A stretch of DNA of 6,550 nucleotides from Acidobacteriota bacterium (GCA_026394095.1 JAPKYY010000574.1:1-6550), one strand, 5' to 3'; numbered from the stretch's first letter, positions 1 through 6,550 are shown. The notes: generated by a model not told the origin, from the sequence alone. A program made the numbers and translations.

Positions 1-687
1 ATTCATGACACGCCCTACTCCATCCCCAATTTTCGTGTTGAGTACCACGCGATGGAGCACGGCATCCCGGTCAGCTACTGGCGCAGTGTGGGCTATTCAC
101 AAAACACATATTTCCTCGAATGCATGATCGATGAACTCGCGGCCGCCGGCAAGAAGGATCCGCTCGATGTTCGCCGCCGTCTGCTGGCCAAGAGCCCGCG
201 CCTGCTTGCCGTGCTTGAACTTGCTGCAGCAAAATCGTCCTGGTCTACCCCGCTCGGCCCAGGCCGCGGCCGCGGCATCGCTGTCTCGAACAACATCGGC
301 AGCTTTACGGCTCAAGTGGCTGAAGTCACGCTCAACCAGGGCAAGCTTCGCGTGGATCGTGTCGTTTGTGCTGTGGATTGTGGCGTCGTGGTCAACCCCC
401 GTGGCGTCGAGCAACAGATGCTCAGCGGCATTGTTTACGGCCTCACGGCGGCGCTCAAAGACCCGATCACGATTGATCGTGGCCGCGTCAAGCAACGCAA
501 CTTCAACGACTATGACATGTTGCGCATTGACGAGATGCCAGCAGTCGAGGTCCACCTGATCGAGAGCAAGGCACCACCCTCAGGTATCGGCGAGGCGAGT
601 ACGCCTACGATCGCACCGGCTATTGCCAATGCGATCTTCGCCGCAACCGGTAAGCGTCATCGCTCACTACCGCTGCGTTTCGCCTAG
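1..687 (+). CDS. Molybdopterin-binding subunit of a xanthine dehydrogenase / isoquinoline 1-oxidoreductase family enzyme, C-terminal part
   Basis: The frame is open from the first base, so this is the 3' part (228 codons plus TAG) of a gene that begins outside the window; an ATG at 52 lies inside the domain and is not the real start. The residues match the C-terminal half of the large subunit of molybdenum hydroxylases, closest in pattern to the beta subunit of isoquinoline 1-oxidoreductase (IorB-like). Visible landmarks are [13 protein letters not shown] at about 67-105, the glycine-rich GRGRGIA near 262-282, [10 protein letters not shown] near 370-399, and GIGEAS at 583-600. In this family the Glu of the last motif (codon 592-594) is the active-site base that activates water for hydroxylation at the Mo centre. 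The protein ends in the usual [14 protein letters not shown] tail. Such enzymes oxidise N-heterocycles or aldehydes and are often exported, with a partner [2Fe-2S] subunit; neither the partner nor a signal peptide is in view. The substrate is unknown. Confidence 0.88.
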   Translation: MHDTPYSIPNFRVEYHAMEHGIPVSYWRSVGYSQNTYFLECMIDELAAAGKKDPLDVRRRLLAKSPRLLAVLELAAAKSSWSTPLGPGRGRGIAVSNNIGSFTAQVAEVTLNQGKLRVDRVVCAVDCGVVVNPRGVEQQMLSGIVYGLTAALKDPITIDRGRVKQRNFNDYDMLRIDEMPAVEVHLIESKAPPSGIGEASTPTIAPAIANAIFAATGKRHRSLPLRFA

Positions 688-688
688 C

Positions 689-2389
689 TTACTTGGCTTT
701 CTTTTCGATCTTGGCCCAGGCATCGCGAAGTTGCACTGTGCGATTGCAAACCAGTTTTTCGTCTGTCGAATCCAGGTCTACATTGAAATAGCCCACTCGT
801 TCGAACTGAAAATGCGTATTGGGCGCAGAGCCCTTCGCACTCGGCTCGATCTTGGCGTTTGCTTTTACAACGAGGGAGTTCGGGTTGAGCTGAGTGGCGA
901 GATCCTCTGATTGGGGCGCGTCTTCGAGCAAAAGATTCTCGTAGAGACGGGCCTCAAAGTTGAGTGCATGCTCAGCCGACACCCAGTGGATTGTCGATTT
1001 CACCTTGCGGCCGTCTGGAGAATCCCCGCCCCGGCTGGCCGGATCGTAGGTGCAATGAACGACGGTAACTTCACCGTTCTCATCTTTCTCCACGCCCACA
1101 CACTTGACGAAGTACGCATAGCGGAGGCGAACCTCTTGCCCTGGATAGAGCCGAGGGTATTTGGGAGGAGGTACTTCGCGGAAGTCGTCGCGCTCGATGT
1201 AAAGCACCTTTGAAAACGGTACTGCGCGCTCACCCATCTCAGGAGCGTCCGGATGATTCGGTGCGATATGCTCTTCTGTCTGGCCTTCCGGATAGTTGTC
1301 AATGACAACCTTGATCGGGTCGATCACTGCCATGACGCGGCGGGCACGCTTGTTGAGGTCTTCGCGAATGTGATGCTCAAGCAGAGCCAACTCGATTACC
1401 CCATTGCTCTTGGACACACCGATAGAGCCGCAGAAATTGCGGATGGCTTCTGGCGTGTAACCACGCCGGCGAATCCCCGACAGCGTAGGCATGCGCGGAT
1501 CATCCCAGCCCGAGACGAAGCCCTTTTGCACCAGCAGCAAAAGTTTGCGTTTGCTGAGCATCGTATTGGTGATGTTCAGGCGGTCAAATTCGATCTGCTG
1601 CGGTTGGTGAATCCCGAGGCTTTTGACGTACCAGTCGTAGAGCGGCCGATGGTCTTCAAACTCAAGCGTGCAGATGGAATGGGTGATGCCTTCAATCGAG
1701 TCGCACTCGCCATGAGCGTAGTCATACATCGGATAGATCAGCCAGTCGTTGCCGGTGCGATGGTGCTCGGCGCGAAGGATGCGGTACATCACCGGGTCGC
1801 GCATGTTGAAGTTCGGCGATGCCATATCGATCTTGGATCGCAGGGTGCGCGAGCCGTCCGGAAACTCACCGGCGCGCATGCGATGGAAGAGATCGAGATT
1901 CTCCTCCACCGAACGGTTGCGATAGGGGCTCTCGATCCCAGGCTCGGTTGTAGTGCCTCGGGTCTCACGAACCTGATCGGCCGTGAGGTCGCAGACGTAT
2001 GCCTGGCCTTGCTTGATGAGTTGCACCGCCCACTGGAAGAGCTGCTCGAAGTAATCGGAAGCGTAGAAGATCCGGTCTTCCCAATCGAAACCAAGCCAGC
2101 GAACGTCCTTGATGATGCTGTCGACGTATTCGGTTTCTTCCTTGGAAGGATTGGTGTCGTCAAAGCGCAGATTGCACTTGCCGCCAAAATCTTTGGCCAG
2201 GCCGAAGTTCAGACAGATGGACTTGGCGTGGCCAATGTGGAGGTAGCCATTGGGCTCGGGCGGAAAACGCGTGTGTACTCGTCCATCATTCTTTCCGTTC
2301 TGAATGTCCCGGATAATGATGTCCCGGATAAAGTTCGATGGGGCAGTTTCAGACGTGGCAGTGGTCTCGTTCAGACCGTCAGTAGGCAT
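689..2389 (-). CDS. glnS: Glutaminyl-tRNA synthetase
   Basis: This enzyme charges tRNA-Gln with glutamine using ATP in the cytoplasm. The 566-residue product is close in length to E. coli GlnRS (about 554) and is collinear with it from NFIRD (residue 19) to the RDAWAKI tail. The class I HIGH signature is at residues 51-54 within [16 protein letters not shown]. The KMSKS-equivalent loop is MLSKRKL at 277-283. RFDDTNP (75-81), CTLEFEDHR (240-248), and [12 protein letters not shown] (294-305) are typical of GlnRS and differ from discriminating GluRS. The anticodon-binding beta-barrels fill the C-terminal third, with [18 protein letters not shown] at 459-476. The ATG at 2389 is the only Met ahead of the HIGH motif; a GGAG lies 3 bases upstream of it, which is short spacing. 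The gene follows the fusion gene by 28 bases on the same strand and is probably co-transcribed with it. Its TAA stop is one base from the TAG of the converging hydroxylase gene. Confidence 0.97.
   Translation of the reverse strand: MPTDGLNETTATSETAPSNFIRDIIIRDIQNGKNDGRVHTRFPPEPNGYLHIGHAKSICLNFGLAKDFGGKCNLRFDDTNPSKEETEYVDSIIKDVRWLGFDWEDRIFYASDYFEQLFQWAVQLIKQGQAYVCDLTADQVRETRGTTTEPGIESPYRNRSVEENLDLFHRMRAGEFPDGSRTLRSKIDMASPNFNMRDPVMYRILRAEHHRTGNDWLIYPMYDYAHGECDSIEGITHSICTLEFEDHRPLYDWYVKSLGIHQPQQIEFDRLNITNTMLSKRKLLLLVQKGFVSGWDDPRMPTLSGIRRRGYTPEAIRNFCGSIGVSKSNGVIELALLEHHIREDLNKRARRVMAVIDPIKVVIDNYPEGQTEEHIAPNHPDAPEMGERAVPFSKVLYIERDDFREVPPPKYPRLYPGQEVRLRYAYFVKCVGVEKDENGEVTVVHCTYDPASRGGDSPDGRKVKSTIHWVSAEHALNFEARLYENLLLEDAPQSEDLATQLNPNSLVVKANAKIEPSAKGSAPNTHFQFERVGYFNVDLDSTDEKLVCNRTVQLRDAWAKIEKKAK
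2304..2331 (-). repeat. 13-bp direct repeat inside the 5' end of glnS
   Basis: ATGTCCCGGATAA (plus strand) occurs at 2304-2316 and again at 2319-2331, a 15-base period that keeps the glnS frame and encodes IRDI-I-IRDI. From memory of the E. coli protein this stretch has the same length there (NFIRQIIDEDLASGK), so it does not look like an added five-residue insertion. It is more likely codon choice over a similar residue pattern, or a local conversion. Confidence 0.6.
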
Positions 2390-2417
2390 TATCTCCAGTA
2401 TATCTGGCAGTCACGTA

Positions 2418-4058
2418 CTAGGCCGTTTCAATGGCAATGGCCCGAACCGGGCATCCATCGCCTTCAAGAATCTTCAGCGGCAAGGCTATGAACTCAACTT
2501 CGGTCTGGGTGATCTGGTGCAGATTGGCAAGCCCCTCCACGATCACAACACCACCACGAAACAAAGTCTGATGCACCTCGGTCAATTCGGCCATGTTGTT
2601 GACGTCGGCCACCGATGGTGGCTCAACTCCAATCAGGGCTACCTGTTTTTCCACCAGCCACCGCGCAAGTTCAATCGAGATCCGCGGCAACTCGTCACGA
2701 TACTCTGCCGTGCCAACACGCTGGCACCAATCCGTTCTGAAAAGCAATCTCTCGCCGGGATGGACGCTGCCAAGGCGCGATTCCACATCCTCCACCGTCA
2801 ATAATTGGCGTGGCTGCGCGGGGGCCAGATTGACGATGCGTGCCGGGCCGCAGCAGGCGGTGAGATCCTGCTGATCGAGGCTCGCCCCCTCGGGTACAAA
2901 GTGCCGCGGTGCATCCATGTGTGTCCCTGCATGGGAGTAGAGCGTCAACGTCGTAGCGTTCCATCCATCTGCTTCGATGGTTTTGGCGCTATTGATATTC
3001 ACCCCTCGAAGCGAATTCGACACCGGCAGGCTCAAGTCGATCACACGCTTGCTCCTGCTTGCCGAAGCGTACAACGCCTCAACCACACGCAATGATTTCT
3101 CATACTCGCGCGGTGAGGTTTCGCAGGCCTTTTTCCCGTCGAGAACATCCAGAAAGTGCTGTTGGCAGGCAAAGACGCAATCGCCGCCGAAGCCCAGACG
3201 AGTGTGCGCGTACTCGTGAAGATAAGCTGGCTGCCCAAGTTGCTTGACGCGAATCGATCCGTCAAAGCCAAGCCAGATACTGCCTTCATTGGCCTCAACG
3301 AGCAACTCGCCAAACGTATAACGGAAGTCATCACTCAGCGATTCGTTGTAACGATTCGCATCCCAGACCCCCTCTGCCCCACTGCTAAAGCGGAAACTCA
3401 ATCGTCCCGCGTCCTCGCCCGCAATCACCGGATTCAGCCGTCTCAGGCTGGCCGAGCATTCGACAATCTCCCCGGCGAGATAGCGAAAGGTGTCGACAAA
3501 GTGAATGCCTGTCTCGTGCACCAGCAGACGAGGCATCGTCCGGAAATAAGGCTGCCGTCCAAGATAAGCGTCATCACCCCAGCCGTCGCCCATGCGCGAG
3601 TGCATCGTGATCGAATGCAGCTTGCTTCCGATGATGCCGTTATCCAGCAGTCTTTTGATCTCGCGATACCAGGGTTGGAAGCGGAAATTCTCATGCACCA
3701 TAAACGGCGCAGTCGACGCAGCACCAATATCGAGAATTCGCTTGGCCGTAGCAAAATCTGTTGCGAGTGGCTTCTGACAAATCACCGGCAAGCCTCTGCT
3801 GACAGCCGCTGCCACGAGTTCGAGCCGTCCCGGCGGCGGCGTCGCGATGTCGACAAAATCGATTCCCTCCGCTTCGATCGCCGCAATTGGATCGGTCGCA
3901 ATCTTCGCGATGCCGTACTTGTCCGCAGCAGCTCGAGCTTTGGCTTCGTCCAAATCGCACACGCAAACAATCTCTGCTCCCGGCAATCTCTGCCAGGCAT
4001 CCAGGTGAAAATCGCTAAAGTATCCAGCGCCAATCAAGACGCCCCGTCGAAGAATCAT
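2418..4058 (-). CDS. Fused Gfo/Idh/MocA oxidoreductase and cyclase-family (kynurenine formamidase/isatin hydrolase-like) metal hydrolase
   Basis: One uninterrupted 546-residue frame holds two complete enzymes. Residues 1-337 are a Gfo/Idh/MocA NAD(P)-dependent dehydrogenase. The Rossmann loop is GAGYFSDFH (10-18), with Asp35 at the end of strand 2, which tends to favour NAD. The EKP motif is present as QKP (95-97), and the catalytic region is GIHFVD (184-189) with His186. The usual C-terminal helix EYEKSLRVVEALYASAS precedes the junction. Residues 338-546 are a cyclase-family (PF04199-type) hydrolase. It opens with RVIDLSLP (338-345) and has the metal-binding HAGTHMDAPRHF (376-387), His496, Glu508 in VEGLANL, and an ALPLKI...GCPVRAIAI tail. 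Enzymes of this family hydrolyse formyl-kynurenine, isatin or related cyclic and acyl amides or lactones. The ATG at 4058 has GAGGG six bases upstream. Nothing in the sequence gives the substrate; a sugar or cyclitol oxidation followed by ring opening is only a guess. An internal start could also yield the second domain alone. Confidence 0.88.
   Translation of the reverse strand: MILRRGVLIGAGYFSDFHLDAWQRLPGAEIVCVCDLDEAKARAAADKYGIAKIATDPIAAIEAEGIDFVDIATPPPGRLELVAAAVSRGLPVICQKPLATDFATAKRILDIGAASTAPFMVHENFRFQPWYREIKRLLDNGIIGSKLHSITMHSRMGDGWGDDAYLGRQPYFRTMPRLLVHETGIHFVDTFRYLAGEIVECSASLRRLNPVIAGEDAGRLSFRFSSGAEGVWDANRYNESLSDDFRYTFGELLVEANEGSIWLGFDGSIRVKQLGQPAYLHEYAHTRLGFGGDCVFACQQHFLDVLDGKKACETSPREYEKSLRVVEALYASASRSKRVIDLSLPVSNSLRGVNINSAKTIEADGWNATTLTLYSHAGTHMDAPRHFVPEGASLDQQDLTACCGPARIVNLAPAQPRQLLTVEDVESRLGSVHPGERLLFRTDWCQRVGTAEYRDELPRISIELARWLVEKQVALIGVEPPSVADVNNMAELTEVHQTLFRGGVVIVEGLANLHQITQTEVEFIALPLKILEGDGCPVRAIAIETA
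3041..3056 (-). promoter_or_regulatory. Candidate internal translation start for the hydrolase domain (AGGAG, 7-base spacer, GTG)
   Basis: On the minus strand AGGAG occupies 3056-3052, a 7-base spacer follows, and an in-frame GTG lies at 3044-3042. This GTG is codon 339 of the fusion gene and is exactly where a stand-alone cyclase-family protein would begin (V-I-D-L-S-L-P). Initiation here would give a 208-residue protein (2418-3044), the usual size for kynurenine formamidase-like enzymes. The G of GTG plus TGA at 3043-3041 forms a GTGA, the common overlap between translationally coupled genes, though that TGA is out of frame with the upstream domain as sequenced. The motif is seen directly; its use is inferred. 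Confidence 0.5.
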
Positions 4059-4085
4059 GTGTCGCCCTCGCAGACATTAGTGTGG

Positions 4086-4115
4086 CTTACAATTCACCAC
4101 AATTTCATATATACT
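4086..4115 (+). promoter_or_regulatory. Probable sigma-70-like promoter for the TonB-dependent receptor
   Basis: TATACT at 4110-4115 matches five of six bases of the -10 consensus. CTTACA at 4086-4091 matches four of six of the -35 consensus, with an 18-base spacer. Transcription would start near 4122 and leave a leader of about 50 bases before the ATG at 4172. The leftward promoter for the fusion gene must lie in the same 113-base gap, but no minus-strand match is good enough to place it; the best AT-rich element on that strand overlaps the same TATATA core. Confidence 0.5.
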
Positions 4116-4136
4116 TCACCCCAGCTTCACGACCTC
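4093..4136. repeat. Four phased 11-bp direct repeats (TTCAC/TTCAT) in the divergent intergenic region
   Basis: Splitting the sequence into 11-base units from 4093 gives TTCACCACAAT, TTCATATATAC, TTCACCCCAGC and TTCACGACCTC. TTCA begins all four units (4093, 4104, 4115, 4126), and the fifth base is C in three of them. The neighbouring units on either side do not match. An 11-base period places each copy on the same face of the helix, as in binding sites for OmpR/PhoB-type regulators. Read leftward the boxes are GTGAA or ATGAA and lie about 35-78 bases ahead of the fusion gene start; read rightward they cover the -10 region of the receptor promoter. Confidence 0.5.
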
Positions 4137-4158
4137 AATCAAAATTCCAACTCCAGTT

Positions 4159-4165
4159 AAAGGGA
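4159..4165 (+). promoter_or_regulatory. Ribosome binding site that fixes the receptor start at 4172
   Basis: AAAGGGA ends six bases before the ATG at 4172. The alternative in-frame GTG at 4082 lies upstream of the likely promoter and would add 30 residues ahead of the signal peptide, so 4172 is preferred. A second ATG at 4178 is also in frame but would be close to 12 bases from the site. Confidence 0.7.
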
Positions 4166-4171
4166 TCATCT

Positions 4172-5989
4172 ATGACGATGAAACTAGTTTTGTCTGTAGT
4201 CCTTGCCTCGCTGCTCACTCCCGTGTGGGCCCAAATCGGTACTTCCACCATCACCGGCAGAGCCACCGATTCCAGCGGATCTGTTGTCCCGAATGTGAAA
4301 GTTCAGATAGTTCAGGTGGCAACTAACATCACCTCCAACGGCATCACCAACAATGAAGGTATCTATCGCGTTCTTTCTCTGCAGCCCGGACAGTACAAGG
4401 TTGTATTTGAAGGGGCTGGCTTTAAGAAGATGACCGAGACAGTGGACCTTCGCACGGGCGACACCCTCGCTGTGGACGTTGTGCTCCAGGTGGGCAGCCT
4501 CACAGAAACAGTGGAAGTTACCTCTGCCTCCCCATTGCTCGAAACGGAGACGTCTACTACAGGCACCGTCGTCACCGGGCAGGTACTCTACGACCTCCCT
4601 CTCTACCAGCGCTTCGTCAACTCAACGATGAACATCGTCCCCGGTATGACTACCGGCGGCTATGCCTTCGGAGGCAGTCTTGGCAACTACCATCTTGCGG
4701 GCCAGCGTGCCGGCGCAATCGGTCTCTTTGAAGACGGAGTAAACGGCAACGACCAACAGAGCGGTACCGAGACCAGCCGTCCTATGTTGAACTCAGTCGC
4801 TGAAGTCAAAGTAATCACAACATTGCCTCCGGCCGAATATGGCCACTCCGCAGGCGGCGTCATCAGTGCCGTAAAGAAGAGCGGCACCAACGAACTGCAC
4901 GGCATGGGCTCCTGGTATGGCCGCACCCGCCGCATGCAGCACCGCTTGTTTTTTGATCGCCTGAAATCTTCACAAGCCACAGCAACGCGCCCCAACGGTG
5001 TCCCGGGCTTCTTCATGATGCCCGATGCCAACCTCTCCGGCCCCGTGATGATTCCCAAACTTTACGACGGCCGCAACAAGACCTTCTTCTTCTTCGGCTT
5101 TCAGCGTTTGCACGAAAAGAAAGTCGCGCAGGTGGATGCCTCAGTCCCCAGTCTCGGCATGCGTCAGGGCGATTTCAACTTTGCCGGTGCCAACCCAATC
5201 TTTGATCCTGCCACTACCCGTCAAGTCAACGGTGTCTGGCTGCGTGATCCTTTCGCAGGGAACCGCATCCCCCTCGGCCGCATAGATCCAGTAGCCCGCA
5301 AGGTGCTCGAATACGATCCCTGGCAGCAGCCCAACCGTGCCGGCGCCTTCAATTCCACCGGCGCAACAGGCAACTACCTTGCCGACGAACTTGCTCAGGT
5401 CTATCAAAACGACATGAACCTCCGCATGGATCATCAGTTCAGTTCCAAGTTCAAGATCTACTACTCCTGGACTGACAACAAGTTCATTCCGGGCCTGCAG
5501 CGGCCCTGGAATATTCGGCCAGACCGCGCGGTCTTCGATGGTTCTGCAGGCAATCGCAATCCTGCACGGAATCAGAACATGTCCTTCGGCAAGACCTACA
5601 TCGTTTCGCCCTCGGTAGTAAACGATGCACGTGTTGGCTACTATCGCCGCGTATCAGAGACGATCGTCCCCTCGTTCAAGGAGGACTGGGCCGCCAAGCT
5701 CGGCATTCCCAACGTAGACGGCGACCTGATGCCCGCCTTCGGCAGCGGTGATCGTAACGCACCAAACACCATCTATGGCTTGAGCGGCGCAACCCCCAAT
5801 CGCAGTGTCAACGAAACGCTTTCCTTCCGCGATGATCTTTCGATCATCAAGGGCACACACGCATTCAAGATGGGCTACGATCTGCTCCGCTTTCGCTTGA
5901 ATACAGCCACACTACTGGCCTTCAGCCCGCAGGCAATGCCGTTCCCAACACTGGCAGCCCCTTTGCTGGCTTCCTCAGCGGCTACGTGA
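4172..5989 (+). CDS. TonB-dependent receptor, Oar type with carboxypeptidase-regulatory-like domain; N-terminal part, frame broken
   Basis: An outer-membrane barrel protein of the kind used for TonB-driven uptake of large or scarce substrates; the substrate is unknown. From the ATG at 4172, 605 residues precede a TGA. Residues 1-20 form a signal peptide (MTMKLVLSVVLASLLTPVWA) with a V-W-A site before Gln21. Residues about 22-108 form a carboxypeptidase-regulatory-like beta-sandwich (TITGRATDSSGSVVPNVKV, then GIYRVLSLQPGQYKV). The plug domain covers about 115-240, with LFEDGVNGND, PPAEYGHSAGGVISAV and KSGTNELHG. Barrel strands follow, including RNKTFFFFGFQ (301-311) and FKIYYSWTDNKF. Homology stops after GYDLLRFRLNTAT (568-580), and the last 25 or so residues look unrelated because the frame is wrong. 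Family members are commonly about 1,000 residues or more, and the missing barrel continues in another frame at 5911-6550. The gene is divergent from the fusion gene across 113 bases. Confidence 0.85.
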   Translation: MTMKLVLSVVLASLLTPVWAQIGTSTITGRATDSSGSVVPNVKVQIVQVATNITSNGITNNEGIYRVLSLQPGQYKVVFEGAGFKKMTETVDLRTGDTLAVDVVLQVGSLTETVEVTSASPLLETETSTTGTVVTGQVLYDLPLYQRFVNSTMNIVPGMTTGGYAFGGSLGNYHLAGQRAGAIGLFEDGVNGNDQQSGTETSRPMLNSVAEVKVITTLPPAEYGHSAGGVISAVKKSGTNELHGMGSWYGRTRRMQHRLFFDRLKSSQATATRPNGVPGFFMMPDANLSGPVMIPKLYDGRNKTFFFFGFQRLHEKKVAQVDASVPSLGMRQGDFNFAGANPIFDPATTRQVNGVWLRDPFAGNRIPLGRIDPVARKVLEYDPWQQPNRAGAFNSTGATGNYLADELAQVYQNDMNLRMDHQFSSKFKIYYSWTDNKFIPGLQRPWNIRPDRAVFDGSAGNRNPARNQNMSFGKTYIVSPSVVNDARVGYYRRVSETIVPSFKEDWAAKLGIPNVDGDLMPAFGSGDRNAPNTIYGLSGATPNRSVNETLSFRDDLSIIKGTHAFKMGYDLLRFRLNTATLLAFSPQAMPFPTLAAPLLASSAAT

Positions 5990-6550
5990 CTTCCGCCACT
6001 TTCCGTTCAGAGCTAACCAGTTGGTTGCCGCGCTCTTCCATTCACAGCTTCTACTTCCAGGACGACTGGAAGATCACTCCAACTCTTACGGCCAACATCG
6101 GAGTTCGTTATTCCAACGAAGGCCCATTCAACACGAAGAATGCTGCAATGAGCCAGTTCGATCCGAATGCAACGGATCTTCTCACCGGCCGCAAAGGTGG
6201 ATTGATTCACCCTACTTCAGGCCTCAACAAGCGCGATAACAATAACTTCAATCCTCGCCTGGGCCTCGCCTGGCACCCCTGGCAGAAGTGGGTCTTCCGC
6301 GGTGGTTTTGGTTTCTATACAGTCGACGTCAAGTTCCCAACCGGGCGCGATCAATACGACGAATACGTTGGCACCGCAGTGCAACAGCCGCTCCCCGGCG
6401 ATCCAACACCGATCTATCAGATCAGCAAAGGAGTCAAGCCGCCATCGCCGGTGATTGTCAATGGCATCAGCCCCTTCCTCGGTACCAACTACAGCGGCCG
6501 AAACGTCAGCCAGTGGGATCCCAATCTGCGCAACCCATACGTCATGAACT
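5911..6550 (+). pseudogene. Continuation of the TonB-dependent receptor in the -1 frame, running off the window
   Basis: From about 5911 the frame one base back from the preceding coding frame reads TTGLQPAGNAVPNTG, then FAGFLSGYV, SFYFQDDWKITPTLTANIG, NNFNPRLGLAWHPW and WVFRGGFGFYTVDVKFP. These are standard mid-barrel motifs of Oar-type receptors. The frame stays open to 6550 with no stop, so the C-terminus lies outside. The piece has no start of its own and is the rest of the gene beginning at 4172. No X-XXY-YYZ slippery heptamer with a following hairpin is visible, so programmed slippage is unlikely. A deletion or a sequence error explains the break better. Confidence 0.82.

Noticed and set aside
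265..276. 12-bp GC palindrome CCGCGGCCGCGG
   Set aside because: It encodes the conserved GRGRG of the molybdenum hydroxylase, so coding constraint explains it.
680..720. Possible bidirectional terminator between the convergent genes
   Set aside because: Only three-base stems can be drawn around the stop codons and there is no T-run in either direction.
1253..2491. A 412-codon open frame on the plus strand opposite glnS
   Set aside because: It is antisense to a textbook GlnRS and shows no recognisable domain; long shadow frames are common opposite coding DNA of this composition.
3156..4160. A 334-codon open frame on the plus strand opposite the dehydrogenase domain
   Set aside because: It mirrors the codon pattern of the real gene, crosses the divergent promoter region, and has no recognisable motif.
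4082..4171. GTG at 4082 as the receptor start
   Set aside because: It precedes the likely promoter and has no good ribosome binding site. The 30 extra residues would sit ahead of a well-formed signal peptide, and the ATG at 4172 has AAAGGGA at ideal spacing.
5880..5989. Programmed -1 ribosomal frameshifting in the receptor
   Set aside because: The direction is right, but I see no slippery heptamer in the correct phase and no strong downstream hairpin. Such receptors are not known to use recoding.
1..6550. tRNA genes, CRISPR arrays, insertion sequences or phage genes
   Set aside because: Apart from the 113-base intergenic region, nearly all the DNA is coding, and I see no spaced repeat array, transposase motif or terminal inverted repeat.

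Overview
The window looks like chromosomal DNA from a free-living bacterium with moderately high GC, most likely an acidobacterium. This rests on a large Oar-type outer-membrane receptor with a carboxypeptidase-regulatory-like N-terminal domain, a family greatly expanded in Acidobacteriota. It sits next to a Gfo/Idh/MocA dehydrogenase and an IorB-type molybdenum hydroxylase. The phylum is an inference from gene families; no marker gene here fixes it.

Layout, left to right. (1) Positions 1-687, plus strand: the C-terminal end of the molybdopterin-binding subunit of a xanthine dehydrogenase/isoquinoline 1-oxidoreductase family enzyme. (2) 689-2389, minus strand: a complete glutaminyl-tRNA synthetase (glnS), tail to tail with gene 1 and only one base away. 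(3) 2418-4058, minus strand: one long open frame that joins a full Gfo/Idh/MocA oxidoreductase (about residues 1-337) directly to a full cyclase-family metal hydrolase of the kynurenine formamidase/isatin hydrolase type (about 338-546). It lies 28 bases upstream of glnS and probably shares a transcript with it. (4) 4059-4171: a short divergent intergenic region with a plausible rightward promoter and four copies of TTCAC/TTCAT on an exact 11-base period. (5) 4172-6550, plus strand: a TonB-dependent receptor of the Oar type, with signal peptide and strong ribosome binding site. Its reading frame breaks near 5900-5930 and resumes one frame back, running off the right edge.

The most interesting object is the fusion gene. 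Both halves keep their signature motifs, and there is almost no linker. Exactly at the junction the DNA carries an AGGAG sequence, a 7-base spacer and an in-frame GTG, followed by an out-of-frame TGA that makes a GTGA start/stop overlap. The locus may therefore produce both the fusion and a 208-residue stand-alone hydrolase. Alternatively, it is a recently fused (or mis-sequenced) overlapping gene pair. The divergent regulatory region could tie its expression to that of the neighbouring receptor, which would suit uptake plus catabolism of one substrate, but the substrate cannot be read from the sequence.
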